45,141 bases of DNA. It comes from Amphritea pacifica (GTDB lineage Bacteria; Pseudomonadota; Gammaproteobacteria; Pseudomonadales; Balneatricaceae). The notes under the pieces were generated by a model, which saw only the letters and a list, made by a program, of their open reading frames with translations, had not been told where the DNA came from and did no database searches. Both the position numbers and the translations under genes were made by a program. The DNA is taken from positions 1-45,141 of the forward strand of contig NZ_JAFFZO010000041.1 of NCBI RefSeq assembly GCF_016924145.1, given 5' to 3'. Shown one piece after another: positions 26,899-36,293 of the stretch (position 1 is the stretch's first letter; each line of letters begins with the position of its first letter).

Positions 26899-28699
26899 CT
26901 TCACGGCTTGTTCCTGTTGCTCCGCTGGCTGAAGGGCTGATTGTCTCAGGCTGGGGTGCTCCTGTTATCACCTGTTTTATCAACCGTGCACTTTCGTTCA
27001 GCGTGTTAATTTTGGGATAACGAACCTGTCCGTCCTCAATGGTTTTCAGTGCCTTCTGTTGTTCTCCGCTTGCCAGATATGCCCGGGACAGATCGATATA
27101 GAGCTGCGGTATCGGAGTGTATTCGATATAGGGGGTCGCCCACTGAATAAACTGCGGTGCAAACTGTCCCTGACGGGCATTCAGCTGACGTAACAGCAGG
27201 GTGCGCATAAAATACAGCTCAGCATCGTCGCGGAAGAAAGGGTTACTCAGGGCAGGTTGCAGCAACGCCGGTTCAGTCATCCGGCCCTGTAAAAAGCGGA
27301 TAATGCTGTTGTTGGCCTGCACTGTCTGAAACATCACAACGGTCACTCCCAGAAACAGAGCGACCGCAGAGATACCGCAGGTTAGCTCAGCGGAGCGGCT
27401 TAGTCCCAGTGGTTTTGTGGCCCGGCTGTGGCGTAGCACGATAAAGATAAGGAACAGCATCAGGAACCAGGGAATATTGCTGATATAGAAGGGCAGCTCC
27501 ACCTGGGTATGTAAACCGATTGGGATCAGCATCGCAATATAGCTCAGACCGCGCCGCCATCCACAGCTGAAGGCCGCATAGATAACCGTGATAACGGAGA
27601 TCAGAATGCCTGCGACAGCGATAACCCCCCCCTCCACCAACCAGAACATCAGCTCATTATGGGGATGGCTGAGGCGGTCGGGAGGCAGGTTAGCATCGGG
27701 AAACCGTTGCAGGTAATCGACTTTCTGATCAAGCCAGACTTTCTGGAAACTCCCGATTCCATGGCCGCTGAGCGGTTGCTGTTTGAATACCTCATAGGCG
27801 ATCTTATAGATATTGATGCGGCTGTTTGAACCGGAGTTGGCAACCCCTTCGTTGTTGGTTCTGGCCAGATCGCCGAGTTTAGCGGTACTGTTGTGGATGC
27901 CCTGCTGGCCCATGAACAGTGCTGCGGCGATGGCGATGGCTGCGGCGATCACCAATGGTTTGCGTTGCAGAAAACTACGCCAGTTACAGAACAACAGAAT
28001 CACGCCACCGGCGATGGCTGACAGCAGCCCGGTGCGGGATCCGGAAAATGCGACAATAAAGCAGCTCAGAAAGATGCTGGCAAGCAGCACCAGAATAAGT
28101 ATTGGCCGGGGCTTTAGTGCCAGCGGGCGGCTCAGCAGAAACAGCCCGGCCATCAGCACCGTTGCCTGAAACGATGCATGGATATTGATCTGTTGAAAAA
28201 TACTGTAGGGTATCCCTTTGCTGGGGGTTATCACCAGTGGCAGGATACTGGGCCAGAGAATCTGGGAGACGCCATAGAGCCCGTGCACAATGCCAGCGAT
28301 CAGTATAATAATCAGGCCCCGTTCTGCATCCCGGGAAGAAAAGCGAAACTGGAACAGGGCGATCAGAAACATAAAGCCGCCGAGTATGTAGAGTTGCCGG
28401 AACAGCCACGCGGTAGGCAGGAAGTTCTCCACGATGAAACCGAGGATAATCATACCGATCGGCAGCGCTGCCATCGCCAGCCATAAGCGGGGGTAGCTGA
28501 ACTGTTTCTCCCGCAGCATCAGCAGCGTTGCGCAGGATATGACCAGTACTGCGGCGACCCAGACCGTGATATTGTGCGAAATCGACATCCCTTCGCCACC
28601 GAGGTTGGGCTGAAAGAAAAGTGTCGCCGGGATAAACAGTATCCCCAGTAACCATAGCCCTGCCTGTTGCGGTTCAATCCGTGATAGTGTGTTGCTCAT
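26840..28699 (-). CDS. O-antigen ligase / PglL-type O-oligosaccharyltransferase
   Basis: 619 residues with about 12 membrane helices, then a soluble C-terminal part with TPR-like helices (QLYIDLSRAYLASGEQQKALK). The Wzy_C signature is visible: SGSRTG, then a large periplasmic loop with SGHGIGSFQKVW and PHNELMFWLVEGG, whose His is the usual catalytic/ligand residue. The C-terminal Wzy_C_2-like extension favours a PglL-type enzyme that transfers lipid-linked glycans to pilin-like proteins over a WaaL lipid A-core ligase, but this is not proved. The final 35 residues are low-complexity Ser/Ala/Pro, partly encoded opposite the end of sixA. Confidence 0.85.
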   Translation of the reverse strand: MSNTLSRIEPQQAGLWLLGILFIPATLFFQPNLGGEGMSISHNITVWVAAVLVISCATLLMLREKQFSYPRLWLAMAALPIGMIILGFIVENFLPTAWLFRQLYILGGFMFLIALFQFRFSSRDAERGLIIILIAGIVHGLYGVSQILWPSILPLVITPSKGIPYSIFQQINIHASFQATVLMAGLFLLSRPLALKPRPILILVLLASIFLSCFIVAFSGSRTGLLSAIAGGVILLFCNWRSFLQRKPLVIAAAIAIAAALFMGQQGIHNSTAKLGDLARTNNEGVANSGSNSRINIYKIAYEVFKQQPLSGHGIGSFQKVWLDQKVDYLQRFPDANLPPDRLSHPHNELMFWLVEGGVIAVAGILISVITVIYAAFSCGWRRGLSYIAMLIPIGLHTQVELPFYISNIPWFLMLFLIFIVLRHSRATKPLGLSRSAELTCGISAVALFLGVTVVMFQTVQANNSIIRFLQGRMTEPALLQPALSNPFFRDDAELYFMRTLLLRQLNARQGQFAPQFIQWATPYIEYTPIPQLYIDLSRAYLASGEQQKALKTIEDGQVRYPKINTLNESARLIKQVITGAPQPETISPSASGATGTSREASAAASAAAPARLPETPVQ

Positions 28700-28862
28700 C
28701 AGTGGCCTCGGGGTCGGTGAATCATAGTATTCGCTGTTGGATTTAAAATTTCTTGAAACAGTCTGTTTTTAAAAGAGAAAACAGTGCAGATACTACCTCA
28801 TTTTTGTATCCTGATATATGCCGTGTGGGGACAAACTCAGCGCCAGATAAGGTTTTAATCAG

Positions 28863-29723
28863 ATGAATACTACTCAGACTCATACGACAGAAGAGTTACG
28901 CTTTCAGGTTAATGGTCATCAGATTGCTGCAAAGTGCTGGGGGGATCGTAGTGCAACCCCGGTGCTGGCACTTCATGGCTGGCTGGATAATGCCGCAACC
29001 TTTAATCGTCTGGCACCACAGTTGCGGGGCGTACGGCTGATCGCGCTGGACCTGATGGGGCATGGTTTCTCTGATCACCGGCCTGCGTCGATGCCCTATT
29101 ACATCTGGGATAATGTGATGGATGTCATCGGGGTGGCGGATCAGTTGGGGCTGACACGGTTTTCTCTGCTGGGGCACTCCATGGGGGCCAGCATTGCAAC
29201 GCTGATAGCCGGTGCGTTTCCCGAACGGGTAGAGAAACTGGTATTGATAGAGGGGATTGCGCCTCTGGTCACCGAGCCTGAAGATGCCGCAGAGCAACTG
29301 GCTGCCGCCATTAAGAAGCGGATCCGTCTGCAGGGGCGGGTGCCGAAAGCCTACAGCGATTTTGGCGCGGCGGTTAACGCGCGGATGAATGGCCGCTGGC
29401 CTGTGGATGCTGAAGCGGCAACATGGCTGGTTGAGCGGGGTATTGAGCAGGGCGACGGTCGATACTACTGGCGTAGTGATGTCAATCTGATGCTGCCATC
29501 AGTGATGCGAATGTCTGAGTCTCAGGTGGAAAGTTTTCTCACCCGGGTGACCGCGGCAACACTGCTGATTCTGGGTGCAAATGGTATCCCTCAAAGTGAT
29601 CGGCGCATCGCTTTGCTGCGTAACATCAGAACCGAGCGGTTGGAGGGAGGCCATCATCTGCATCTTGAAGAGCAGGGGGCCGGGCTAATTGCTACACTGA
29701 TGAATGAGTTTGATCTGGTTTAA
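28863..29723 (+). CDS. Alpha/beta hydrolase
   Basis: 286 residues, single alpha/beta-hydrolase fold. Oxyanion-hole HGWLDNAATF, nucleophile elbow GHSMGA with Ser106, and a late GGHHLHLE carrying the catalytic His (about 267). The pattern is close to esterases/epoxide-hydrolase-like enzymes of the abhydrolase_1 group; the substrate is unknown. It is the first gene of a rightward run with DUF4892 and patatin genes, spaced 28 and 57 nt, so a lipid or ester-related role is possible. AAGG ribosome-binding site about 10 nt upstream. Confidence 0.9.
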   Translation: MNTTQTHTTEELRFQVNGHQIAAKCWGDRSATPVLALHGWLDNAATFNRLAPQLRGVRLIALDLMGHGFSDHRPASMPYYIWDNVMDVIGVADQLGLTRFSLLGHSMGASIATLIAGAFPERVEKLVLIEGIAPLVTEPEDAAEQLAAAIKKRIRLQGRVPKAYSDFGAAVNARMNGRWPVDAEAATWLVERGIEQGDGRYYWRSDVNLMLPSVMRMSESQVESFLTRVTAATLLILGANGIPQSDRRIALLRNIRTERLEGGHHLHLEEQGAGLIATLMNEFDLV

Positions 29724-29751
29724 CCTAAGTCGATAAACAAAAGGATTGTAA

Positions 29752-30600
29752 ATGAGGATTCAGGCATTTTTACAGGTAGTGTTGATGCTGTTGTTGAGCA
29801 CTGCAGTTCAGGCTGAGAGTGATGTCAGCGGTAGTAGTGATCCGCGTCAGTTGCCTAGGTTTCCACTAAGCTGGATCGTCAGTTATAACACCCGGGTGGT
29901 ACCTGAATACGCGCTTGCCACGGGGCCGATGAGAAAGATTGAAGGCATTATCGCACCGGAGCAGGATAAACGGATAAAGGGGGAGCTTACCCGGATTACC
30001 TACAGGGTACCTGATATCCATACACCGGATCAGGTGTTTAACTACTATCTGGATCTGCTGAAAAGCATGCAGGCCAAAATTCTTTTCCAATGTAGCAGCC
30101 GGCAGTGTGGCAGCAGTAATCAGTGGGCCAATAACTACTTTGAGGTTGCTGAGCTCTATGGGCTGGACCGGACCCAGTTCTTTCTCTCCGCCAGTGCCGG
30201 CAATCTCCAGCTGGCGCTGTATACCGTAAAGCGCGGTAACCGTCGGGTCTATATCCATCTCGATCTGATTGAACCACTGAAGCAGACGGCCGAGACCCTT
30301 GCTGCCGATCTGCAACAGCAAGGCTTCAGCTGGCTGAGTGATGCTGAGCAGTTGGAACCTCTGATCGATTTTATGAGTTCGAACCCACAACAGAAGATTT
30401 TAATTGCCAGCTACAACCGGTCTGAGGGGGTTGCCACAGCTGAACTACTGGAGCTTAGTTACAATGCTTCCTCAGAAGTTAAAGATCTGCTGGTGGAAGC
30501 GGGTATTGATGCCGGCCGAATCGACAGTATCGGTGTCGGGCCGGCACTGCCGGTGATTGACAGGGAGCAAGCGTCAGGGGTGTGGATTCAGTTACGCTGA
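29752..30600 (+). CDS. DUF4892 family exported protein
   Basis: 282 residues. Sec signal peptide (about 1-21, ending VQA) and a soluble periplasmic or outer-membrane-associated region. The middle (YYLDLLKSMQAKILFQC..GSSNQWANNYF) and two Cys suggest a disulfide. The C-terminal third (SSNPQQKILIASYNRSEG, LELSYNASSEVKDLLVEAG, IDSIGVGPALPV) resembles an OmpA-like fold. This layout is what I recall for DUF4892; function unknown. Strong AAGGA ribosome-binding site; a likely operon member with its neighbours. Confidence 0.78.
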   Translation: MRIQAFLQVVLMLLLSTAVQAESDVSGSSDPRQLPRFPLSWIVSYNTRVVPEYALATGPMRKIEGIIAPEQDKRIKGELTRITYRVPDIHTPDQVFNYYLDLLKSMQAKILFQCSSRQCGSSNQWANNYFEVAELYGLDRTQFFLSASAGNLQLALYTVKRGNRRVYIHLDLIEPLKQTAETLAADLQQQGFSWLSDAEQLEPLIDFMSSNPQQKILIASYNRSEGVATAELLELSYNASSEVKDLLVEAGIDAGRIDSIGVGPALPVIDREQASGVWIQLR

Positions 30601-30657
30601 CTTGCACAACGGGTGTTGTGAGCGGCTATTGAGTGTTGTTTGCAAAGGGATTAAACG

Positions 30658-31560
30658 ATGAAAACCACAGTGTCACTGGTGCTGGGGAGCGGGGGAGCCC
30701 GGGGGTATAGCCATATTGGGGTGATTGAAGAGCTTAACCGACGTGGTTATGAAATCATCTGCATCGCGGGCAGCTCTATGGGGGCGCTGGTAGGGGGCAT
30801 ATATGCGGCCGGGCGTCTTGAAGAGTATACCGATTGGGTAACCTCTCTGCGGCGCATCGATGTTTTTAAACTGATGGATCTCACCCTCCGGGGCGAGGGG
30901 ACAATACGCGGCGAACGTCTGTTAGCTAAACTGCGCGACATTGTTGGTAATCCTCTGATTCAGGAGTTGCCAATTACCTATACCGCAGTGGCAACGGATC
31001 TGACACACCAGAAAGAGGTCTGGTTTCAGAAAGGGCTGATGCTGGAAGCGATCAGGGCTTCCATTGCGGTGCCGGGTTTTTTCACGCCGGTTGTCGAAGA
31101 GGACCGGGTGTTGGTGGATGGAGGTGTGTTGAATCCTATTCCCATTATACCCACGGTCGCCGCCCATGCGGACCTGATTATCGCCGTTGATCTGAACGCT
31201 GAAGCCCAGCGCCACCGGGTTGTATTGCCCGAAACCCGGTATCTTGATCGCTCCGGGTTCAGTGATGAGTGGCAGGTTGAAACAAGTCATAAGTCGCGAC
31301 CGCAAACAGGAAAAAACAGTGTCCGGGATGCTCAACCCCATAAGGCAGCCGGCCGGATAGATGTGCTGTTTAATTCTGTCGAGGTGATGCAGGAATCGCT
31401 GGGTAAGTATAAGGTGGCCGGCTACCCTCCTGATCTGCTGATCGGAATACCTAAGGACGCCTGTCGGTTTTATGAGTTCCACCGGGCCAGGGAGATGATA
31501 GAATTGGGACGTCTTATGGCGCAGGACAGTCTGAGGCAGATGGAAAAATCGATGCGTTAA
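30658..31560 (+). CDS. Patatin-like phospholipase
   Basis: 300 residues. The glycine-rich oxyanion loop GSGGARGYSHIG, nucleophile motif GSSMG (Ser40) and the dyad aspartate in VDGGVLNPIP define a patatin (RssA/YlbK-like) serine hydrolase acting on phospholipid acyl chains. No signal peptide, so cytoplasmic or membrane-peripheral. An acidic/basic insert of about 40 residues between the catalytic core and the C-terminal helix (SHKSRPQTGKNS) is of unclear role. AAGGGA ribosome-binding site; last gene of the hydrolase-DUF4892-patatin run. Confidence 0.92.
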   Translation: MKTTVSLVLGSGGARGYSHIGVIEELNRRGYEIICIAGSSMGALVGGIYAAGRLEEYTDWVTSLRRIDVFKLMDLTLRGEGTIRGERLLAKLRDIVGNPLIQELPITYTAVATDLTHQKEVWFQKGLMLEAIRASIAVPGFFTPVVEEDRVLVDGGVLNPIPIIPTVAAHADLIIAVDLNAEAQRHRVVLPETRYLDRSGFSDEWQVETSHKSRPQTGKNSVRDAQPHKAAGRIDVLFNSVEVMQESLGKYKVAGYPPDLLIGIPKDACRFYEFHRAREMIELGRLMAQDSLRQMEKSMR

Positions 31561-31705
31561 ACCGCCTCATCTGCCGTAAATGTTTTTAAGTGTGTGCTAT
31601 TCGGGGCGGATATCTCAGCCCGTTGGCTTCCGTGCTGAAACGGCTTTGCCTGCCACTCCCTGAAATATCGTTTTCTTATCTCTACATCTGACTACTGAGG
31701 TGAAT

Positions 31706-32617
31706 ATGCCGCTGTCGCCTGCAGCCCGGGCCGATCTGTTGTTGTTACTGGTAACCCTGATTGCTGCGGCAGGATGGATATTTTCTAAACAGGCACTGCA
31801 GGATCTCCCGCCATTACTGTTTATCGGGATACGCTTTCTGCTGGCAGGGGGACTGCTGCTGGTTCTGGCATACAGGGATATGCATCGCTTACGTCAGCAG
31901 CAGGCTCTGGTTGCCGTCTTACGACTGGGCGTGCTGATGACCTGCGCACTGTTGTGCTGGATTATGGGGCTTAAACATGGCGCTCACCTCGGAGAGGGGG
32001 CTTTCATTACCAGTCTGGGGGTAGTGTTGGTACCGGTGATGGCATGGCTGGTATTCCGGGAACGGGCATCGCTGAGCACCTGGCTCTCTCTGCCCGTTGC
32101 AATTTTCGGGCTGATGTTGCTGTCACTGGAGGGCGGGATCTCTCTGGCTGCAGGGCAGCTCTGGTTTCTCTCGGCTGCGTTGCTGTTTTCGCTCCACTTT
32201 GTGTTAGTGTCCCGCATGGCGTTGTCGGTACCTGCACTGATCCTCACGGCGGTGCAGTTGTTGGTGGTGGGAGGCGGCGGAACTGTTGTGTCCGCGCTGG
32301 TTGAGGTATGGCCTGACTCTGTTGGCAGCGCCGCGCTGGGGTGGTTGTTAGCCAGTGCGTTTATCGCCACCAGTCTGCGTTTTGCACTGCAAACCTACGC
32401 TCAGAGCCTGGCACCGGCGAGTCATGTTGCCCTGATTATGACACTGGAGCCGGTCTGGGCCGCGCTGCTGGCTGCCATTGTCTATGGGGAGCAGATGAGT
32501 GTTTTACAGCTGAGTGGTTGCTGCGTTATTTTCACCGCCATGCTGGTGAGTCGCTGGCGCTGGTTAAAGCCACTGTTTTACGCGATACGCAGACGCAGCC
32601 TAAGTTCTCAGCGCTGA
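31706..32617 (+). CDS. EamA family (DMT) transporter
   Basis: 303 residues with ten hydrophobic helices in two five-helix EamA repeats, typical of drug/metabolite transporters of the RhaT/PecM type. Substrate unknown. ATG at 31706 is preferred to the in-frame GTG at 31700 because the GAGG ribosome-binding site (31697-31700) overlaps the GTG. The last six codons (..LSSQR-stop) are encoded by the first unit of a 20-bp tandem repeat, so the C-terminus may have been remodelled by repeat expansion. Confidence 0.9.
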   Translation: MPLSPAARADLLLLLVTLIAAAGWIFSKQALQDLPPLLFIGIRFLLAGGLLLVLAYRDMHRLRQQQALVAVLRLGVLMTCALLCWIMGLKHGAHLGEGAFITSLGVVLVPVMAWLVFRERASLSTWLSLPVAIFGLMLLSLEGGISLAAGQLWFLSAALLFSLHFVLVSRMALSVPALILTAVQLLVVGGGGTVVSALVEVWPDSVGSAALGWLLASAFIATSLRFALQTYAQSLAPASHVALIMTLEPVWAALLAAIVYGEQMSVLQLSGCCVIFTAMLVSRWRWLKPLFYAIRRRSLSSQR

Positions 32618-32660
32618 TACTAAGTTCTCAGCACTGATACTAAGTTCTCAGCACTGATAC
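32601..32660. repeat. Three tandem copies of a 20-bp unit
   Basis: Unit TAAGTTCTCAGCRCTGATAC at 32601-32620, 32621-32640 and 32641-32660. Copies two and three are identical; copy one differs at a single base. The first copy encodes the end of the EamA protein and its TGA stop (32615-32617); the others are noncoding and end 12 nt before the folE terminator. Looks like recent slippage duplication. Confidence 0.97.
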
Positions 32661-32671
32661 AATCTGGCGGA

Positions 32672-32700
32672 TATAAAAAAGGAGCCTGTGAGAGGCTCCT
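32672..32700 (-). terminator. Rho-independent terminator of folE
   Basis: Stem AAGGAGCCT / AGGCTCCTT with GTGAG loop; an A-run on the left (32674-32680) reads as a T-run on the minus strand. Lies 36 nt beyond the folE stop; may also stop the EamA transcript from the other side. Confidence 0.85.
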
Positions 32701-32735
32701 TAACGATCCATATCCTGGTGGAGATACGCCGGTGA

Positions 32736-33275
32736 TCAGTTGATCAGGGAGAGGAACTCGCCCCGGGTTGACTGGCTCTTGCGGAACGACCCCAGCATCA
32801 TCGAAGTCTTCATGCTGCTGTTCTGTTTCTCCACACCGCGCATCATCATGCACATATGCTGCGCTTCGATGACCACGCCCACGCCATCTGCGCCGGTAGC
32901 CTGCATAATGGCATCAGCGATCTGCTTGGTCATGTTTTCCTGAATCTGCAAACGCCGGGCAAACATATCCACTATCCGTGCAATCTTGGACAGGCCGATC
33001 ACCTGGCCTTTGGGGATGTAGCCGACATGGCATTTACCGATGAATGGCAGCATATGGTGTTCGCACATCGAATAAAGCTCGATGTCCTTGACGATGACCA
33101 TCTCACTGTTATCAGTGGGGAAGAGGGCGCCATTGATCACCTCATCCAGATTTTGTTCATAGCCGCGGGTGAGAAACTGCATCGCTTTGGCCGCGCGTTT
33201 TGGAGTATCGACCAGGCCTTCACGGGTGAGGTCTTCACCCAGCTGCTGGATAATGCTGGCAAATTCTTTTTCCAT
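32736..33275 (-). CDS. folE: GTP cyclohydrolase I (FolE1)
   Basis: 179 residues. Converts GTP to 7,8-dihydroneopterin triphosphate, the first step of folate and queuosine-type pterin pathways. Zinc and active-site residues are visible in [20 protein letters not shown], then [20 protein letters not shown], with the second Cys ligand in [10 protein letters not shown]. The motif shows a zinc-dependent type I enzyme. Monocistronic: terminators lie on both sides. Confidence 0.95.
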   Translation of the reverse strand: MEKEFASIIQQLGEDLTREGLVDTPKRAAKAMQFLTRGYEQNLDEVINGALFPTDNSEMVIVKDIELYSMCEHHMLPFIGKCHVGYIPKGQVIGLSKIARIVDMFARRLQIQENMTKQIADAIMQATGADGVGVVIEAQHMCMMMRGVEKQNSSMKTSMMLGSFRKSQSTRGEFLSLIN

Positions 33276-33366
33276 TACAGTGTGTAATCCTGTTTTGGCC
33301 TGTCAGATCCTCTGTCAGTTAAAGCTGGTAACCGATCTGGAATCACCGCTTTGTGACAGGGGCGTT

Positions 33367-33401
33367 AAAAAAGTGTGCTAACTTACGTGATTAGCGCACA
33401 T
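33367..33401 (-). terminator. Probable terminator of smrB
   Basis: Minus-strand reading gives GTGCGCTAA ... TTAGCAC, a stem with a 2-nt bulge, followed by TTTTTT (33372-33367). It lies about 45 nt after the smrB stop and upstream of folE. The bulge makes it less certain than the others. Confidence 0.6.
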
Positions 33402-33443
33402 AGGTAAAGTCTGCTGGCAAACATTTAACTGTTCACCGGGGTA

Positions 33444-34025
33444 TTATCTGGCCCGTTTCAGCAATACATAGAGTGCGCCAGTGCCACCATCTTTTGGCTG
33501 TGCAGAGGAGAAAGCGATGACCTGATCCATCTGCCGTAGCCAGTCATTCACATATGACTTCATCAATGCGTGCTGGCTTTCTACGCTGTTGGATTTACCG
33601 TGGATCACCATCACACAGCGTAGTTGTCGATTACTGCATTCGCGAATAAAGCTGCTCAACTCGGTGCGGGCATCATCGATGATGTAGCCGTGCAGATCAA
33701 GACCCGCATCCCAGGGAATATGGCCCTGTTTCAGACGCTTCATCAGTTTCAGCTGAACCCCGGGGCTGGCGTAGATCAGTTCATCTTCCGTTTCCACCAG
33801 ATTAATGACTTCGGAGTTGAGACCATCGACCATCATCTCCTCATCCTGCACCGCCATCTGCCGTTTATAGCGGGTGGTCTCGTCATCGGCCAGTTTGAGT
33901 TTTTTCGGCTGGCCCCGCAGGTCTGCCCGGTCATTTTTAATCCGGGTAACCCCGCTCATCGCCGCCGCAAAATCAAATTCAGTATTTTCAGGGTGTTCGT
34001 TATCAGGCAGATCGTTATCAGACAT
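33444..34025 (-). CDS. smrB: Smr-domain endonuclease SmrB type
   Basis: 193 residues from MSDNDLPD (ATG at 34025; a TTG five codons earlier is set aside). A charged N-terminal region of about 100 residues precedes an Smr domain with the family motifs LDLHGYIIDDAR, VIHGKSN and GGTGALYVLLKR. In E. coli SmrB cleaves mRNA at collided ribosomes as part of ribosome rescue. The divergent arrangement with prmB followed by aroC is the same as in E. coli, which supports the SmrB assignment over MutS2-like Smr proteins. Confidence 0.9.
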   Translation of the reverse strand: MSDNDLPDNEHPENTEFDFAAAMSGVTRIKNDRADLRGQPKKLKLADDETTRYKRQMAVQDEEMMVDGLNSEVINLVETEDELIYASPGVQLKLMKRLKQGHIPWDAGLDLHGYIIDDARTELSSFIRECSNRQLRCVMVIHGKSNSVESQHALMKSYVNDWLRQMDQVIAFSSAQPKDGGTGALYVLLKRAR

Positions 34026-34104
34026 AGCGTTCGCAAACAATATTCATTAACATACACGGCCTGCAATAAAGCAGGCACCAATTCGACAAATTATCCATCC
34101 AGAC

Positions 34105-35022
34105 ATGACCATCAATCAAGCACAGACCCTGAAAGAGCTGCATACGATACGGGATTTCATCCGTTTCAGTATGAGTCGCTTCTATGAATACGACCTATAT
34201 TTTGGTCATGGTACCGATAATCCATGGGATGAAGCGGTACAACTGGTACTGGGAGCCCTGCATCTGCCCTGGAACAGTAATCCTGAACTCCTGGACGCCC
34301 GGCTCACGGGTGACGAGAAGCAGCGGGTGCTGGACTTCCTGGAACAGCGGGTGATACAGCGTCGGCCATTGCCCTACATTATAGGGGAAGCCTGGTATGC
34401 CGGCATGCCGTTTTATGTCGATGAGCGGGTGTTGATCCCCCGCTCCCCGATTCAGGAGCTGATTGAACAGCATTTCAGTCCCTGGCTGCGGGAAGGGCCG
34501 GTGGAGCGGATTCTGGATCTGTGTAGCGGCAGTGGCTGTATCGGTATTGTCTGCGCCTATGCTTTTGAAGAAGCAGAGGTTGATCTGGCGGATATCTCAG
34601 CTGATGCGCTGGAGGTTGCCCGGCGTAATATCACCCGCCATGAGCTGGATGAACGGGTAACGGCTATCGAAAGCGACCTGTTCAGCAACCTGACCGGTCG
34701 TCGTTATGATCTGATTGTCAGTAACCCGCCGTATGTCGATAGTGCTGATCTGGCAGGAATGCCGCAGGAATACCACCACGAGCCTGATCTTGCTTTAGGA
34801 TCTGGCCCCGATGGCCTGGATATCACCAAGCAGATACTGCGTCAGGCGGAAAAGTTTCTCACCGGGGATGGCCTGCTGGTGATTGAGGTGGGTAACAGCG
34901 AAGTGCATCTGCAACAGCAATACCCTCAGATCCCCTTTACCTGGCTGGAGCTGGCTGAGGGGGGGAACGGTGTCTTCCTGCTGACCGCTTCAGAGGTGCG
35001 ACAGTATTGCAGCGCTATCTGA
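34105..35022 (+). CDS. prmB: Ribosomal protein uL3 glutamine methyltransferase PrmB
   Basis: 305 residues. SAM-dependent N5-glutamine methyltransferase: motif I DLCSGSGCIGI, the catalytic NPPY (SNPPYVDSADL), and an N-terminal helical substrate-binding region. It methylates a Gln of ribosomal protein L3. PrmB rather than PrmC is chosen for the longer N-terminal region and for the smrB-prmB-aroC order. Ends 53 nt before aroC. Confidence 0.93.
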   Translation: MTINQAQTLKELHTIRDFIRFSMSRFYEYDLYFGHGTDNPWDEAVQLVLGALHLPWNSNPELLDARLTGDEKQRVLDFLEQRVIQRRPLPYIIGEAWYAGMPFYVDERVLIPRSPIQELIEQHFSPWLREGPVERILDLCSGSGCIGIVCAYAFEEAEVDLADISADALEVARRNITRHELDERVTAIESDLFSNLTGRRYDLIVSNPPYVDSADLAGMPQEYHHEPDLALGSGPDGLDITKQILRQAEKFLTGDGLLVIEVGNSEVHLQQQYPQIPFTWLELAEGGNGVFLLTASEVRQYCSAI

Positions 35023-35075
35023 ACGACTAGGGTATAATCGAGTTAATTTTTTTGCTTTAAAATCGGGAACAGACG

Positions 35076-36164
35076 ATGTCAGGAAACACCTACGGTAAGC
35101 TATTTACTGTCACCACTTTCGGCGAAAGCCATGGGCCGGCGCTGGGCTGTATTATCGATGGTTGCCCGCCGGGGATTGAACTGACCGAAGCTGATCTGCA
35201 GCGGGATCTGGATCGCCGCAAGCCCGGTACCTCCCGTCATACCACCCAGCGGCGTGAAGCGGATGAGGTGAAGATTCTCTCCGGCGTGTTTGAGGGCAAG
35301 ACCACCGGTACGCCGATCGGCCTGCTGATCGAAAACACCGATCAGCGCTCAAAGGATTACTCCAATATTGCTGAAACCTTCCGCCCGGCCCACGCCGATT
35401 ACGTCTACACCCATAAATATGGTTTCCGTGATTATCGCGGTGGTGGTCGTTCATCGGCCCGTGAAACCGCGATGCGGGTGGCGGCGGGTGCTGTGGCAAA
35501 AAAATACCTGGCACAGAAAGGGGTTGAGGTTCGTGGTTATCTGTCTCAGCTGGGGCCGATTAAGATTGACGGGTTTGACTGGAATCAGGTTGATCAGAAT
35601 CCGTTTTTCTGCCCTGACGTGAATAAAGTTGCTGAGATGGAAACCTATATGGATGCCCTGCGTAAAGAGGGTAACTCTATCGGTGCGAAGATCTCTGTTT
35701 CGGCAACCGGTGTGCCGGTCGGTCTGGGCGAGCCGATCTTTGATCGTCTGGACGCGGATCTTGCCCATGCGCTGATGAGCATCAACGCGGTGAAAGGGGT
35801 TGAGATCGGTGATGGTTTCGCCTGTGTTGAACAGAAGGGCACCGAGCATCGTGATGAGATGACACCGGAAGGCTTTCTGTCGAATCACGCTGGCGGCATC
35901 CTTGGGGGAATTTCTACCGGACAGGAGATCACGGCGCATATCGCGTTAAAGCCGACCTCCAGTCTGCGTCTGCCGGGCCGGAGTATCAACAGCCGTGGTG
36001 AAGAGATCGAAGTCGTTACTCAGGGTAGACATGATCCCTGCGTCGGTATCCGTGCGACACCGATTGCGGAAGCGATGATGGCCATCGTGCTGATGGATCA
36101 CCTGTTGCGGAACCGGGCTCAAAATGCTGATGTTGAGTGTGAAACTCCGGTCTTAAAAGGTTAA
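35076..36164 (+). CDS. aroC: Chorismate synthase
   Basis: 362 residues, the normal length. Final step of the shikimate pathway: 5-enolpyruvylshikimate-3-phosphate to chorismate, with reduced FMN. Family signatures are visible at [14 protein letters not shown] near the start, [19 protein letters not shown] in the middle, and the late [24 protein letters not shown] at 35033-35038 may be a promoter -10 within the prmB-aroC gap (possible -35 TTGCAG is at 19-nt spacing, weak), so aroC may be transcribed both with and without prmB. Confidence 0.97.
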   Translation: MSGNTYGKLFTVTTFGESHGPALGCIIDGCPPGIELTEADLQRDLDRRKPGTSRHTTQRREADEVKILSGVFEGKTTGTPIGLLIENTDQRSKDYSNIAETFRPAHADYVYTHKYGFRDYRGGGRSSARETAMRVAAGAVAKKYLAQKGVEVRGYLSQLGPIKIDGFDWNQVDQNPFFCPDVNKVAEMETYMDALRKEGNSIGAKISVSATGVPVGLGEPIFDRLDADLAHALMSINAVKGVEIGDGFACVEQKGTEHRDEMTPEGFLSNHAGGILGGISTGQEITAHIALKPTSSLRLPGRSINSRGEEIEVVTQGRHDPCVGIRATPIAEAMMAIVLMDHLLRNRAQNADVECETPVLKG

Positions 36165-36183
36165 AATTCAGAAATAGTTTTCT

Positions 36184-36231
36184 AACCCCTTTTTGCAGAT
36201 CTGTTTCTGCAACCAAGGGGTTTTTGTTTTT
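36184..36231 (+). terminator. Rho-independent terminator of aroC
   Basis: A two-part stem: outer AACCCC / GGGGTT and inner TGCAGA / TCTGCA, followed by a T-rich tail (TTTTTGTTTTT). Starts 20 nt after the aroC stop. Confidence 0.75.
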
Positions 36232-36293
36232 AGTTGCGTGTAACTTTTTTTAACGACGGCGACATGCTCGCCTTTAGTTGTGGTGGATTTACT

